DNA of 64,000 bases from Nodosilinea sp. WJT8-NPBG4 (GTDB lineage Bacteria; Cyanobacteriota; Cyanobacteriia; Phormidesmidales; Phormidesmidaceae). How positions within the stretch are numbered: position 1 is the first letter of the stretch; every line of letters starts with the position of its first letter. The notes under the pieces are model-generated. The model worked only from the letters and a program-made list of their open reading frames with translations, was not told the origin of the DNA and searched no databases. Below are positions 44,140 to 52,868 of the stretch, piece by piece. The stretch spans positions 34,147 to 98,146 of the forward strand of contig JAHHHQ010000054.1 of the NCBI GenBank assembly GCA_019359285.1, in the 5' to 3' direction. The position numbers were made by a program, and so were the translations under genes.

Positions 44140-45548
44140 GTAATCTTCTCGTAGCCTTATTTGCTATGGGCCTGATAGTGCTGCTCTCTGCCCAAGACTG
44201 GCAGCGGTCTGTAAAAGCGGTTTTAGTCTTAGTAGTGCTCGAGGGAGCATTGCGGAAGTGGGTGCTTCCCCAAGCGAGTCAGCTTATCTATTTTCTGAAA
44301 GACTTCGTTCTAATCGGTGCATATCTGCGATATTTTCTGTTGTCTCCGGTTCAAACCCGAATATTTACCCAGAAACCTTTTATTTTGATTCTGGTCGGTT
44401 GTATGGCAGTTTGGGGCGGAGTGCAGGTTTTTAATCCAAGCTTGGGCTCGCCAGTGATTGGTCTATTTGGCTTCAAAAGCTATTTTCTCTACGTGCCGCT
44501 GGTTTGGCTAGTGCCTCAGATGTTTAGCACTGAGGAAAAGCTATACCAATTTATTCGTAATTATCTGCTGTTGCTAATTCCAGTATGTATTTTAGCTATT
44601 GCTCAATTTTTTAGCCCCCCTACTAGCCCACTCAATGTCTATGCCTGGGGTGAAGATGGCCCTGCTGTAGTGAGTTCTGGTTTAGGCACAGTAAGGGTAA
44701 CGGGTACCTTCTCCTATTTGACTGGTTATGCAACTTATTTATTGACCTGTCTATGTCTGCTCTTGCCTGTAGTCTCCCGCCCTCAACCGCCTCTGTGGCA
44801 GGTTTTAGCCCTGACCGAAGGAGGGCTGATTGCAGTTACTTCGTTTATGACCGGTTCTCGCGGTCTTGTATTAGGTTCTGTGCTGCTGATAGCTGGCTAT
44901 GGACTACTGTTAGCCTTGACCAGTTTCTCTAACTTTTCTAGCAGCGCGCGTAAGTTAGTTCTGCCGGGCATAGTGAGTTTTTTAGCAGTTTCGCAAGGAG
45001 GTCGACTGGCCTTTGAATCATTTTGGAGTCGGGTAGAGAGCGCCAATGACAGTATTGCTGCGCGAATCTTAAGCCCGTTTACTGAGCCTTTTAGCAATTT
45101 CGCTCTTAAAGGTCTAGATGGCTATGGTTTGGGATCTACGTTTCAGGCCAACGTCATTATTCGTCAGGTATTTCAACTTCCTCCGGGGGAAGTCATTCCA
45201 GTCTATTTTGAGAATGAAATGGGTCGTATTGGCTTAGAGATTGGGCCTATAGGTTTCTTTCTTTGGTATGGCCTGCGGATAGTACTGCTTTTTACCCTAT
45301 TTAAAGTTTTTCTTCAACTTACCCATCCATTTTTGCGTCAGCTTGCTCTAAGTATCTTTGTTTATCAAGGCGTAACTTTTATTGCTCAGATGGTATATAA
45401 CCATACTGCGAATGTCTACCACTGGTTTTTTTACGGTTTTATCTTTTTGCTTCCCTATCTGGAGCGAGTAGATCATTGGCAGCGAGCCCAACAACCCAAT
45501 TTTTTGTATGCTCAACCGACGCATCTCTCTAGTACACCCCACCAGTAA
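44136..45548 (+). CDS. Wzy/WaaL-type O-antigen polymerase or ligase, polytopic
   Basis: 470 residues from ATG 44136 (MSNLLVALFAMG). About ten to twelve hydrophobic helices. The Wzy_C-like periplasmic loop is probably the stretch around GSTFQANVIIRQVFQLPPGEVIPVYFENEMGRIG (residues ~330-365, read in parts), and TGSRGLVLGS is the characteristic RG motif. Polymerases and O-antigen ligases belong to one superfamily and cannot be told apart by eye. With an ABC exporter in the same island a ligase role is possible; with Wza/Wzc upstream a polymerase role is possible. The 3' end overlaps the next gene by 41 nt. Confidence 0.85.
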   Translation: MSNLLVALFAMGLIVLLSAQDWQRSVKAVLVLVVLEGALRKWVLPQASQLIYFLKDFVLIGAYLRYFLLSPVQTRIFTQKPFILILVGCMAVWGGVQVFNPSLGSPVIGLFGFKSYFLYVPLVWLVPQMFSTEEKLYQFIRNYLLLLIPVCILAIAQFFSPPTSPLNVYAWGEDGPAVVSSGLGTVRVTGTFSYLTGYATYLLTCLCLLLPVVSRPQPPLWQVLALTEGGLIAVTSFMTGSRGLVLGSVLLIAGYGLLLALTSFSNFSSSARKLVLPGIVSFLAVSQGGRLAFESFWSRVESANDSIAARILSPFTEPFSNFALKGLDGYGLGSTFQANVIIRQVFQLPPGEVIPVYFENEMGRIGLEIGPIGFFLWYGLRIVLLFTLFKVFLQLTHPFLRQLALSIFVYQGVTFIAQMVYNHTANVYHWFFYGFIFLLPYLERVDHWQRAQQPNFLYAQPTHLSSTPHQ

Positions 45549-46761
45549 CCCTAACTCTCGTAATGCTGCGATCGCCCTGGCCGAGGCCAACCTGCTGCAC
45601 GAAATTGTTACCACTGTCGCGTATAACCCTAAAGGTCAACTAGCACAGGCTATTAAGCAGTTGCCTAATTCAATTGGACTGCCTCTTCAGCGAGAGTTAG
45701 AGAGACGTACTTGGGTTGCACCAGGCAAGTCAGCTCTACGCACTCATCTGTGGAGAGAAGCTATAAGAGTTGCTTTGGTCAAGTCAGGAGTAAGTGCCAA
45801 GGTAGGGTTAGGGCAACAGGGTCCTATAGATTGGGTGTACCAGTCTATAGATCGCCATGTGGCACGACACCATCTCAGCGAACTCGATGCAGTCTACGCC
45901 TATGAAGACGGCGCAGCCTATACATTCAAAGCTGCTAAGCAGCAGGGTATACGATGCTTCTATGAACTACCTATTGCTTTTCACCATACTAGTCGACAGA
46001 TTCAGCAAGACGAAGCCAGACGTTTTCCAGAGTTCAGCCCTTCTCTTCAAGCTGCCCACGAACCTTTGTGGAAACTAGAGCGAAAAGATCAAGAAGTTGC
46101 ATTAGCAGATCATATTTTTGTAGCTTCTTCTATGACACGCCGATCGCTTTTAGATGCGGGTATATCGTCTGAACGTATCTCAGTAATCCCCTACGGCGCG
46201 CCAGTTGACTATTTTCAGCCCAAACCCAAGCTTGACAAAAAATTTCGAGCGCTATTTGTGGGCCGGGTGGGTCCCCGTAAAGGCGTTCATTACTTACTAC
46301 AGGCTTGGAAAAAGCTTAATCTTAGTGATGCCGAGCTTAAGCTAGTGGGTGTCAATGAGTTTCCAGCTGGTTGGTTGGAGTCGTTCCAAGATTGCATTCG
46401 TTATTTACCGAGTGTTCCCCACGCTACATTGAATCAGCACTACTGCAATGCTAGCGTTTTGGTTTTTCCCTCTTTAGTCGAGGGCTTCGGTCTAGTCATG
46501 CTTGAAGCTATGGCTTGTGGAATTCCAGTTATAGCGACTCCTAATGCCGCAGGCCCTGACATTATTACTGATGGAATCGAGGGCTTTATAGTTCCTATTC
46601 GTGACCCTGAAATACTTAGAGAGAAGCTAGAGTGGTGCTATCAAAATCCTGACGAATTGGCTCAAATGGGACGCTCTGCTCGAAAAAAAGCTGAACTTTC
46701 AACCTGGTCCAGCTATCGTTACAAGCTAGCCTCAAAAATTCAAACGCTACTTTCTGAGTAG
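45508..46761 (+). CDS. Glycosyltransferase family 4
   Basis: 417 residues. The start ATG lies 41 nt inside the polymerase/ligase gene in another frame, and the acceptor domain (RRISLVHPTSNPNSRNAAIALAEANLL) begins right away, so the overlap looks genuine. The donor domain has RALFVGRVGPRKGVHYLLQAW and E-x7-E in VEGFGLVMLEAMACGIPVIATPNA. The gene is complete and no stop interrupts it. Confidence 0.9.
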   Translation: MLNRRISLVHPTSNPNSRNAAIALAEANLLHEIVTTVAYNPKGQLAQAIKQLPNSIGLPLQRELERRTWVAPGKSALRTHLWREAIRVALVKSGVSAKVGLGQQGPIDWVYQSIDRHVARHHLSELDAVYAYEDGAAYTFKAAKQQGIRCFYELPIAFHHTSRQIQQDEARRFPEFSPSLQAAHEPLWKLERKDQEVALADHIFVASSMTRRSLLDAGISSERISVIPYGAPVDYFQPKPKLDKKFRALFVGRVGPRKGVHYLLQAWKKLNLSDAELKLVGVNEFPAGWLESFQDCIRYLPSVPHATLNQHYCNASVLVFPSLVEGFGLVMLEAMACGIPVIATPNAAGPDIITDGIEGFIVPIRDPEILREKLEWCYQNPDELAQMGRSARKKAELSTWSSYRYKLASKIQTLLSE

Positions 46762-46777
46762 CTAGGGATTAAAAAAC

Positions 46778-47971
46778 ATGAGAAAGAGACTTAATCAAAG
46801 GGATTTAATTCATTTCTGGGTACCCAATCTCTTCGAATTCAAAGGTGGAATTCAAGTTTATCTAGGAGATATTTTATCCGCGATTAGTCATCTTCAGATT
46901 CAAAGGAGTATTTCTTCAAGCACCAATATATTTATTATTGATAAACTTGACTCTGATAAGCCAGAAAAATCATTTAAGGAAAACGAATTAGCAGGTAAAT
47001 TTTCATTTGCTTTCACGGGCAAAATTCCTAAGGTGCTGCGAACTTCTGCTTTTGGCCTAAAAGCTTTAGTTACTTCTTTTCAACAACGCCCAGACTTGAT
47101 TTTATGTGGGCATTTGAATTTTGCTCCTGTGGCTTATTTGCTTCGCTTTTGGCTAGGCACTCCATACTGGATTTTAGTATATGGCGTTGATGCCTGGGAT
47201 ATTAAGCACCCTCTTAGGCGTCGAGCTTTGCAGACAGCCAAAAAAATAATCTCAATCAGTGATTATACCCGTAACCGTTTGATAAAAGAGGAGGGTTTGC
47301 AGCCCGATAAAATTTCACTTCTACCAGTTACCTTTGATATTGAGCGTTTTCAAATAAAGCCTAAACCAACCTATTTACTCAACAGACATAACCTTAAGGT
47401 GAGCCAACCCATAGTATTGACGGTCGCTCGTCTAGCTGACGACGAACAGTATAAGGGGTATGACCAAGTCATTCGGTCGATATACTTTGTACGTCAAAAA
47501 ATGCCTGACGTACATTATGTCTTAGTTGGGAAAGGTAGCGATCGCCCCCGAGTTGAGCAACTAATCGAGTCTCTTGATCTAAAAGATTGTGTAACGTTAG
47601 CAGGATTTGTTCCCGATGAAGAAATCGGCGATTACTACAATTTGTGTGATGTGTTTATAATGCCTAGCAAGGGTGAGGGCTTTGGCATTGTCTACCTCGA
47701 AGCTTTGGCCTGCGGCAAGCCTACTGTTGGCGGCAATCAGGATGGTGCGATTGATGCTTTATGCAACGGCGAGCTAGGCATTTTGGTCGATCCTGATAAC
47801 ACGGCTGAAATAGCCAGTACCTTAGTAGAAATTCTTCAAGGCAAATCAACTCATCCTATACTTTACCAGCCAGAAATGTTGCGACAGAAAGTCGACGAAA
47901 TTTATGGTTTTAGGCAGTTTCAAGTCAATCTTTTAGGGCTGCTTAACGAGGCTGGCTTTGCAGCACTGTAG
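46778..47971 (+). CDS. Glycosyltransferase family 4
   Basis: 397 residues. LIHFWVPNLFEFKGGIQVYLGDIL opens the acceptor domain. The donor site has IVLTVARLADDEQYKGYDQVI and E-x7-E in SKGEGFGIVYLEALACGKPTVGGNQDG. The GGNQDGAIDAL end is characteristic of a GT4 subgroup in cyanobacterial polysaccharide clusters. It starts 16 nt after the previous gene and ends 1 nt before the next start. AT-rich first half, GC nearer normal in the second. Confidence 0.9.
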   Translation: MRKRLNQRDLIHFWVPNLFEFKGGIQVYLGDILSAISHLQIQRSISSSTNIFIIDKLDSDKPEKSFKENELAGKFSFAFTGKIPKVLRTSAFGLKALVTSFQQRPDLILCGHLNFAPVAYLLRFWLGTPYWILVYGVDAWDIKHPLRRRALQTAKKIISISDYTRNRLIKEEGLQPDKISLLPVTFDIERFQIKPKPTYLLNRHNLKVSQPIVLTVARLADDEQYKGYDQVIRSIYFVRQKMPDVHYVLVGKGSDRPRVEQLIESLDLKDCVTLAGFVPDEEIGDYYNLCDVFIMPSKGEGFGIVYLEALACGKPTVGGNQDGAIDALCNGELGILVDPDNTAEIASTLVEILQGKSTHPILYQPEMLRQKVDEIYGFRQFQVNLLGLLNEAGFAAL

Positions 47972-47972
47972 T

Positions 47973-49166
47973 ATGAAAGTTCTTCACGTGTTGCCGTCTC
48001 TGAGCTACAAACTAGGTGGACCAACCCAAGTCGCTCTCAACATTATTCGTGCCCTACGAGAGATAGAGATCGATGCCGAAATAGCTACTACCAATGACGA
48101 TGAAGCTAAATTGCTAGATGTGCCTATCGGTCGGCGAGTTAATTACGAAGGCGTACCGGTTTGGTTCTTTCCGCGTCTGGCTCGGTTTAAAGCATTTATT
48201 CCATCCATTGGGTTGACCCAGTGGATGGTCAGCCATTTGCGCCAATATGACATCGTTCACAACCATTACCTGTTCTGCTACGCTCCCACGGTGGGGGCGA
48301 GGCTAGCCCAGCATTATCAAGTGCCCTATGTCTCAAGTACGATTGGTCAACTAACTCCCTGGGCACTTCAGCAAAGCAGGCTGAAAAAACAAATCTATGG
48401 CCGTTACATAGAGCGTTCTACACTCAACCGAGCCGCTGCTATCCACTGCACTACCTCTGCAGAAGCTGAGGACGCCCGACAGTTTGGAATTAGCGCGCCT
48501 GCCTTGGTTTTACCGCTGGGAGTTAACCCGACAGTCACGATCGCAAGTGCAGCAGCAAAACTGCGCGATCGCTATGATTTACCTTCTGACTGCGCGATAG
48601 TTCTATTTTTGTCACGCCTGCACGAAAAAAAGCGGCCTGACTTTCTGCTGCGCGCGTTTGCTCGGCTCTACCCTAAATCTCACGGCTATCACCTTCTATT
48701 AGCCGGTTCTGGGGAAGCAGACTACTGCAACTATCTCAAGACTTTAACCAGCACCCTAGATATTGCCGACAGCGTTACCTTCACTGGCTTTGTTTCTGGC
48801 TCAGACAAAGATTTACTACTTCAAGGATCTAATCTCTTTGCTCTGCCATCTTATTCAGAAAATTTCGGCATCGCTGTAGCAGAAGCCCTAGCCGCTGGTC
48901 TCCCCGTTGTGATTACCCCCGATGTTCAAATCGCCCCCGACATCTCAGCTGCCCAAGCGGGATTAATAGTTTCTGATGACTTAGAGGCGTGGGTCAATGC
49001 TTTGTCTCAGCTGCTCCGCTCACCTGATTTGAGCACCCAGCTTGGTCACAACGGCCAACGGCTGGCCGCAGCGAAGTACAGTTGGCCCACGATCGCGAAA
49101 AACCTGAGCCAATCCTACGACGAAATCCTTACTGGTAAGCCCCTATCGTTTGCCTACAGGTCTTGA
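47973..49166 (+). CDS. Glycosyltransferase family 4
   Basis: 397 residues from ATG 47973 (MKVLHVLPSLSYKLGGPTQVAL); a TTG five codons earlier overlaps the upstream gene and is less likely. The donor domain shows VLFLSRLHEKKRPDFLLRAF and SYSENFGIAVAEALAAGLPVV, an E-x7-E variant. It is the last gene of the plus-strand island and its composition is back near the window average. Its 3' end overlaps the convergent small gene by 24 nt. Confidence 0.9.
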   Translation: MKVLHVLPSLSYKLGGPTQVALNIIRALREIEIDAEIATTNDDEAKLLDVPIGRRVNYEGVPVWFFPRLARFKAFIPSIGLTQWMVSHLRQYDIVHNHYLFCYAPTVGARLAQHYQVPYVSSTIGQLTPWALQQSRLKKQIYGRYIERSTLNRAAAIHCTTSAEAEDARQFGISAPALVLPLGVNPTVTIASAAAKLRDRYDLPSDCAIVLFLSRLHEKKRPDFLLRAFARLYPKSHGYHLLLAGSGEADYCNYLKTLTSTLDIADSVTFTGFVSGSDKDLLLQGSNLFALPSYSENFGIAVAEALAAGLPVVITPDVQIAPDISAAQAGLIVSDDLEAWVNALSQLLRSPDLSTQLGHNGQRLAAAKYSWPTIAKNLSQSYDEILTGKPLSFAYRS

Positions 49167-49472
49167 CTCAGGGGTGACGCGATCGCAAATAAATTGTCGT
49201 AGAGCAGCTTCAGAATAGGGCGCAGCCAACTCTCGATCAGAGCCGGTAGTCTGTCGGCAATCGTAACGTTTAACAGGTCGGCTTTTGCCATCGATGCTGA
49301 CAACCACCCGATACTCCCAGGTATATTTGGCACTGCGCTTGATCGTTTCAATACAGACTTGCTGCCCCTCTAAGTCGCGACAGAGAACGCTGGATAAAGA
49401 CTGAGGGCTCCAAACCGACAGGACTGCCCATAGCCATAGCCCGAGCAGCATCGCAATCAAAGCGCGCACCAT
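49143..49472 (-). CDS. Small membrane-anchored or secreted protein, unknown
   Basis: 109 residues from ATG 49472 (MVRALIAMLLGLWLWAVLSVW). The longer frame to 49511 would overlap the UbiD-family gene upstream and put a polar stretch in front of the hydrophobic N-terminus. Residues 3-20 are a signal peptide or anchor. The exported part has four Cys (VLCRDLEGQQVCIE, YDCRQ, FICDRV), consistent with two disulfides. I do not recognise the family. It follows the UbiD-family gene at 19 nt, and its end overlaps the convergent glycosyltransferase. Confidence 0.68.
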   Translation of the reverse strand: MVRALIAMLLGLWLWAVLSVWSPQSLSSVLCRDLEGQQVCIETIKRSAKYTWEYRVVVSIDGKSRPVKRYDCRQTTGSDRELAAPYSEAALRQFICDRVTPESRPVGKR

Positions 49473-49491
49473 ACCGTTACTCTTTCGTCCA

Positions 49492-51003
49492 TCAGCGCAG
49501 GTCATAGCCAAACAAATTTGGATCTACATCGCCCAGATTCAGATCGTTTAGTCCGTATTCAGCCCAGCGCCCATCCACCAGCGCTGCGGTGTCAGGGTCG
49601 GGGGTGAGTTCTTCGCTCCAGGGGCGATCGGTTTCGGGGTAGACCTTGGTGGTAGCGTCAATGCCCATGCGGCTGCCAAGGCCAGGCTTTTCGGTGGCAA
49701 AGTCAAGACTATCAAAGGGATTGTTGGGCAGGATAAATACGTCGCGTATTGGGTCGACCTTCGAGGTCACAGCCCACATTACCTGGCGTGGGTCGCGAAT
49801 GTTGATGGATTTATCGACGACGATCACAAACTTGGTATAGCTGAACTGGGGCAGAGCCGACCAAAAGGCGAGGGCAGCGCGCTTGGCCTGGCCAGGGTAC
49901 GACTTTTCAATGGAGAGCACGGCGGCTTTGTAGCTCAACCCTTCCATCGGTAAAAAGAAGTCCTGAATTTCGGGCACCTGTTGGCGCAGGATGGGGTTGT
50001 AAATGCGGTTGAGGGCGATCGCCATCATGGCGTCTTCCTTCGGCGGGCGGCCACTAAAGGTGGTCATGTAGATCGGATTTTTGCGGTGGGTGAGGCAGTG
50101 GAAGCGCAGCAGAGGCGCGGCTTCGTTGACGCCACCGTAGTAGCCAATGTGATCGCCCGCCGGGCCATCCACGGCAGTTTCACCAGGGGTGATGGTGCCC
50201 TCTAGTACGATCTCAGACTGGGCCGGAACTTCTAGATCGACGGTTTTGCACTTAGCTAGGCTGAGCCCTTTGCCAGCGTAGAGTCCAGCAAACAGCCACT
50301 CCGAGAGGTCGATGGGCAGCGGCGTAGCGGCGGCAAGAATTACCAGAGGGTGAACGCCGATCGCGATCGCCACCTCCAAATTTTTGCCCATTTCAGCTGC
50401 CTTGCGCAGGTGGCGGCTACAGCCTCGCACCGAGAGCCACTGCACCGTAGCGGTGTTTTTTGACTGAAGCTGGAGGCGATAGACCCCCACATTGGGGATA
50501 TTGGTCTCCGGGTCTTTAGTAATCATTAACCCCAAGGTAATGACCTTATCGGCGTCGCCGGGGTAGACTCGCAGCAGGGGAATTTGATTGAGATCCACGG
50601 CGTCGTCTTTGAGCACCACCTGCTGGCAGGGGGGCAGCAGATCCCGCATGGGCTTGGCTTTGACCACATCAAACAGCGCTTTGCCGAGGTCGATGGCCTG
50701 GGAAAACTGCTTAGGAGGCCGAGGCTGGTAAAGCAGCGCTAGCTTTTCACCCAGGGTTTCGAGTTCGGCGGGGTGCTCCATGCCCATGGCCCAGCACACC
50801 CGCTCGACGGTGCCCAGCACGTTGATGGCTAGGGGCATCGTGGCACCTTGAACATTCTCAAACAGTAGGGCCGGGCCACCCCCTAGCAGCAGGCGGTTGG
50901 CAATCTCGGCAATTTCTAATTCTGGGCTGACGGGAGCCGTTATGCGGCGCAGCTGACCTCGCTGTTCCAGAAGGGTGAGAAACTGCTGTAGATCGTTTGC
51001 CAT
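49492..51003 (-). CDS. UbiD family decarboxylase
   Basis: 503 residues from ATG 51003 (MANDLQQFLTLLEQRGQLRRI); a Met 13 codons upstream is possible. Prenylated-FMN-dependent (de)carboxylase. Recognisable are LLFENVQGATMPLAINVLGT, YRLQLQSKNTATVQW and GAGDH-type GPAGDHIGYYGG. In characterised members the catalytic segment reads E-G-P-F-G-(D/E). Here it is D-G-P-A-G-D, so the first acid is Asp and the Phe is Ala. Whether this is the norm for cyanobacterial members I cannot check. In cyanobacteria the enzyme may act in quinone or aromatic acid metabolism; a role in plastoquinone synthesis has been discussed for this family but is not shown by the sequence. Confidence 0.9.
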   Translation of the reverse strand: MANDLQQFLTLLEQRGQLRRITAPVSPELEIAEIANRLLLGGGPALLFENVQGATMPLAINVLGTVERVCWAMGMEHPAELETLGEKLALLYQPRPPKQFSQAIDLGKALFDVVKAKPMRDLLPPCQQVVLKDDAVDLNQIPLLRVYPGDADKVITLGLMITKDPETNIPNVGVYRLQLQSKNTATVQWLSVRGCSRHLRKAAEMGKNLEVAIAIGVHPLVILAAATPLPIDLSEWLFAGLYAGKGLSLAKCKTVDLEVPAQSEIVLEGTITPGETAVDGPAGDHIGYYGGVNEAAPLLRFHCLTHRKNPIYMTTFSGRPPKEDAMMAIALNRIYNPILRQQVPEIQDFFLPMEGLSYKAAVLSIEKSYPGQAKRAALAFWSALPQFSYTKFVIVVDKSINIRDPRQVMWAVTSKVDPIRDVFILPNNPFDSLDFATEKPGLGSRMGIDATTKVYPETDRPWSEELTPDPDTAALVDGRWAEYGLNDLNLGDVDPNLFGYDLR

Positions 51004-51192
51004 AGGAAAGGGTTTGTGAACGCGTGTTAAGGCCACTTTCATTATGGTGGAGCGGGGGGCCAGTCTGGAGACCCCGGCCTAATTCTTTGCCCTGGTGAGG
51101 TAGTGAAGACAGCATGCGATCGCGCCGACTTCCTGGCACAATCGGGTTATTGCCATCGGCAATGGCAGCTGCTTAAGGAATCCTCTGGCTCA

Positions 51193-51903
51193 ATGCAAAG
51201 GCGCACGCTAAGATTATTTAAATATTTGGTCTGGCCGCTGGCTCTGGGCCTGACGGCCTGTGGCAACCAGCTCGACACCGCTGAGGTTGAGAGTGCCATT
51301 CAAGCCGACATTGAGCGCCAGGGCCGTCGGCTCTCGCTCAAGGCGGTGCTCTGTCCAGGTGATGTCTCACACCAAGCGGAGGCCTATTTTCGCTGTGTGG
51401 GCGAGGTGGAGGGTGGCGGCACCTTTACGATCAACGTAATTCAGCAAGACAGCCAGGGCACTGTCACCTGGGAGGTGCCCAATTCTAAAGCGCTGCTCAA
51501 TTTGCCTAAGGTTGAAGACAGCATTCAGCAGGAACTCTCGCAGGCCTACAGCCAGCGCGCCCAAATTGACTGCGGCAGCGCCACCTACCGGGTAAATCAG
51601 CCGGGCGATCGCTTTGAGTGCCAGGTTGTGGGGGGCGTGACTACCGACACCAGGACCATCACCGCTGTTTTAGTCAGCATCGACCCCGGCGGCAATCTCA
51701 GCTGGCAAGAGCAGGCGGCTGCCCCTGGCGCTTCCCTCCAAGCGATCGTAGCCCCAGGCAGCCCATCACCCACTGGCACCGCCGCCGCACCTCAGGCCAA
51801 ACCTCCAGCAGCAGCCCCTACGACCATGCCTAAATCCACCGCGGTGACAGGGCCTACTGGGCGCACTGTCAATCGCCCCTACGTTCGCGGCGATGACGAT
51901 TAG
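51193..51903 (+). CDS. Lipoprotein with two DUF4333-like repeats
   Basis: 236 residues from ATG 51193 (MQRRTLRLFKYL); the frame is open 30 codons further up, but the lipoprotein signal begins here. The lipobox LTAC puts the acylated Cys at residue 23. Two homologous domains follow, residues ~30-110 and ~115-185, each with the pattern (I/L)xxxLxxxxxxQ...CxG...FxCxVxGxxxTxT(I)xV...W. This resembles DUF4333, a small ligand- or wall-associated domain. A Pro/Ala/Thr-rich tail ends in RPYVRGDDD. Function unknown. Confidence 0.78.
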   Translation: MQRRTLRLFKYLVWPLALGLTACGNQLDTAEVESAIQADIERQGRRLSLKAVLCPGDVSHQAEAYFRCVGEVEGGGTFTINVIQQDSQGTVTWEVPNSKALLNLPKVEDSIQQELSQAYSQRAQIDCGSATYRVNQPGDRFECQVVGGVTTDTRTITAVLVSIDPGGNLSWQEQAAAPGASLQAIVAPGSPSPTGTAAAPQAKPPAAAPTTMPKSTAVTGPTGRTVNRPYVRGDDD

Positions 51904-52029
51904 ATGGGCCACTTAATCTTTTCTTAGATAGCCAATGCCTATTCTTTAATTTTTGGGACAACCGCTTTCGGTAGGCTTATCGTGATAGAAACACTAACGA
52001 GCAAACCAATTTAAGGTTGAAACTGGGCT

Positions 52030-52722
52030 ATGGCAACTGTTCTCGACGTTTTGGTCAAGGGTGGCCCCGTAATGGTGCCCATCATGGGGTGCTCCGTACT
52101 CACCATTGCCACGGCCCTAGAGCGTGCCCTGTTTTGGACAAAGCTCCTGCGCCGAGAAGACCAGGTCGTGTCTGAGGTGCTCGATGCCTCCCGGCACGAT
52201 CTGAGCAAGGCTGCTGAGATCGCAGCCCAGTCCCAAGATTTGCCCATCGGTCGGTTTTTGCTGGCCCCTCTGCGGCTCAAGCAGCCCTCCCCCGAAACCT
52301 TTCGGCTGGCGATGGAAACAGTGGGCGATCGCGAATTGGTCAAAATGCGCAAGGGCGACAAGCTTCTAGAAACCGTCGTGGCCGTCGCGCCGCTGCTGGG
52401 TCTGTTGGGGACGGTAACCGGCCTTATCGCCACCTTTAGCAACCTCAACATTGGCGGCGGCGGCTCAGGGGATCAGGCGACCGCTGCCGCCGCTGGTATC
52501 GGCGAAGCATTGATCACAACCGCAGCGGGCATGGTTGTTGCCATCCTGGCGCTGCTAATTTTTCGCGTCCTAGTGACCCTACAGGCTCAGCAGGTCGACT
52601 ACTTTTCCGATGCTGGCAATGAGCTAGAACTCATCTACCGCCAGTATTGGTACGAGCCCACCGCCCTAGCCAACGACCCCGCCCACCGGGAAGAGTATAT
52701 CGGTAGCGGCGATCGCCTCTAA
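52030..52722 (+). CDS. MotA/TolQ/ExbB proton channel family protein
   Basis: 230 residues. Three membrane helices: ~12-30, ~115-135 (VVAVAPLLGLLGTVTGLIATF, the family's pore signature) and ~160-183. ExbB/TolQ couples the proton gradient to outer-membrane work together with ExbD/TolR. No ExbD-like gene follows within the window; the next 146 bp are gene-free and then the strand changes. So it is an orphan of the usual pair here, with the partner presumably elsewhere. Confidence 0.9.
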   Translation: MATVLDVLVKGGPVMVPIMGCSVLTIATALERALFWTKLLRREDQVVSEVLDASRHDLSKAAEIAAQSQDLPIGRFLLAPLRLKQPSPETFRLAMETVGDRELVKMRKGDKLLETVVAVAPLLGLLGTVTGLIATFSNLNIGGGGSGDQATAAAAGIGEALITTAAGMVVAILALLIFRVLVTLQAQQVDYFSDAGNELELIYRQYWYEPTALANDPAHREEYIGSGDRL

Positions 52723-52868
52723 TCCCCTGTGCGATTCAAGGCCGAGACAACGCTGCTGGACGTACAGCCCCGCCAAGCAGCTCAGTCGATCCTTATAGCG
52801 CCGAGTGTCCGACGGGGCAAGTGCCGCCCTAGTTAAACTGGCGCAGAGATTGTCATTAACCCATGCGC

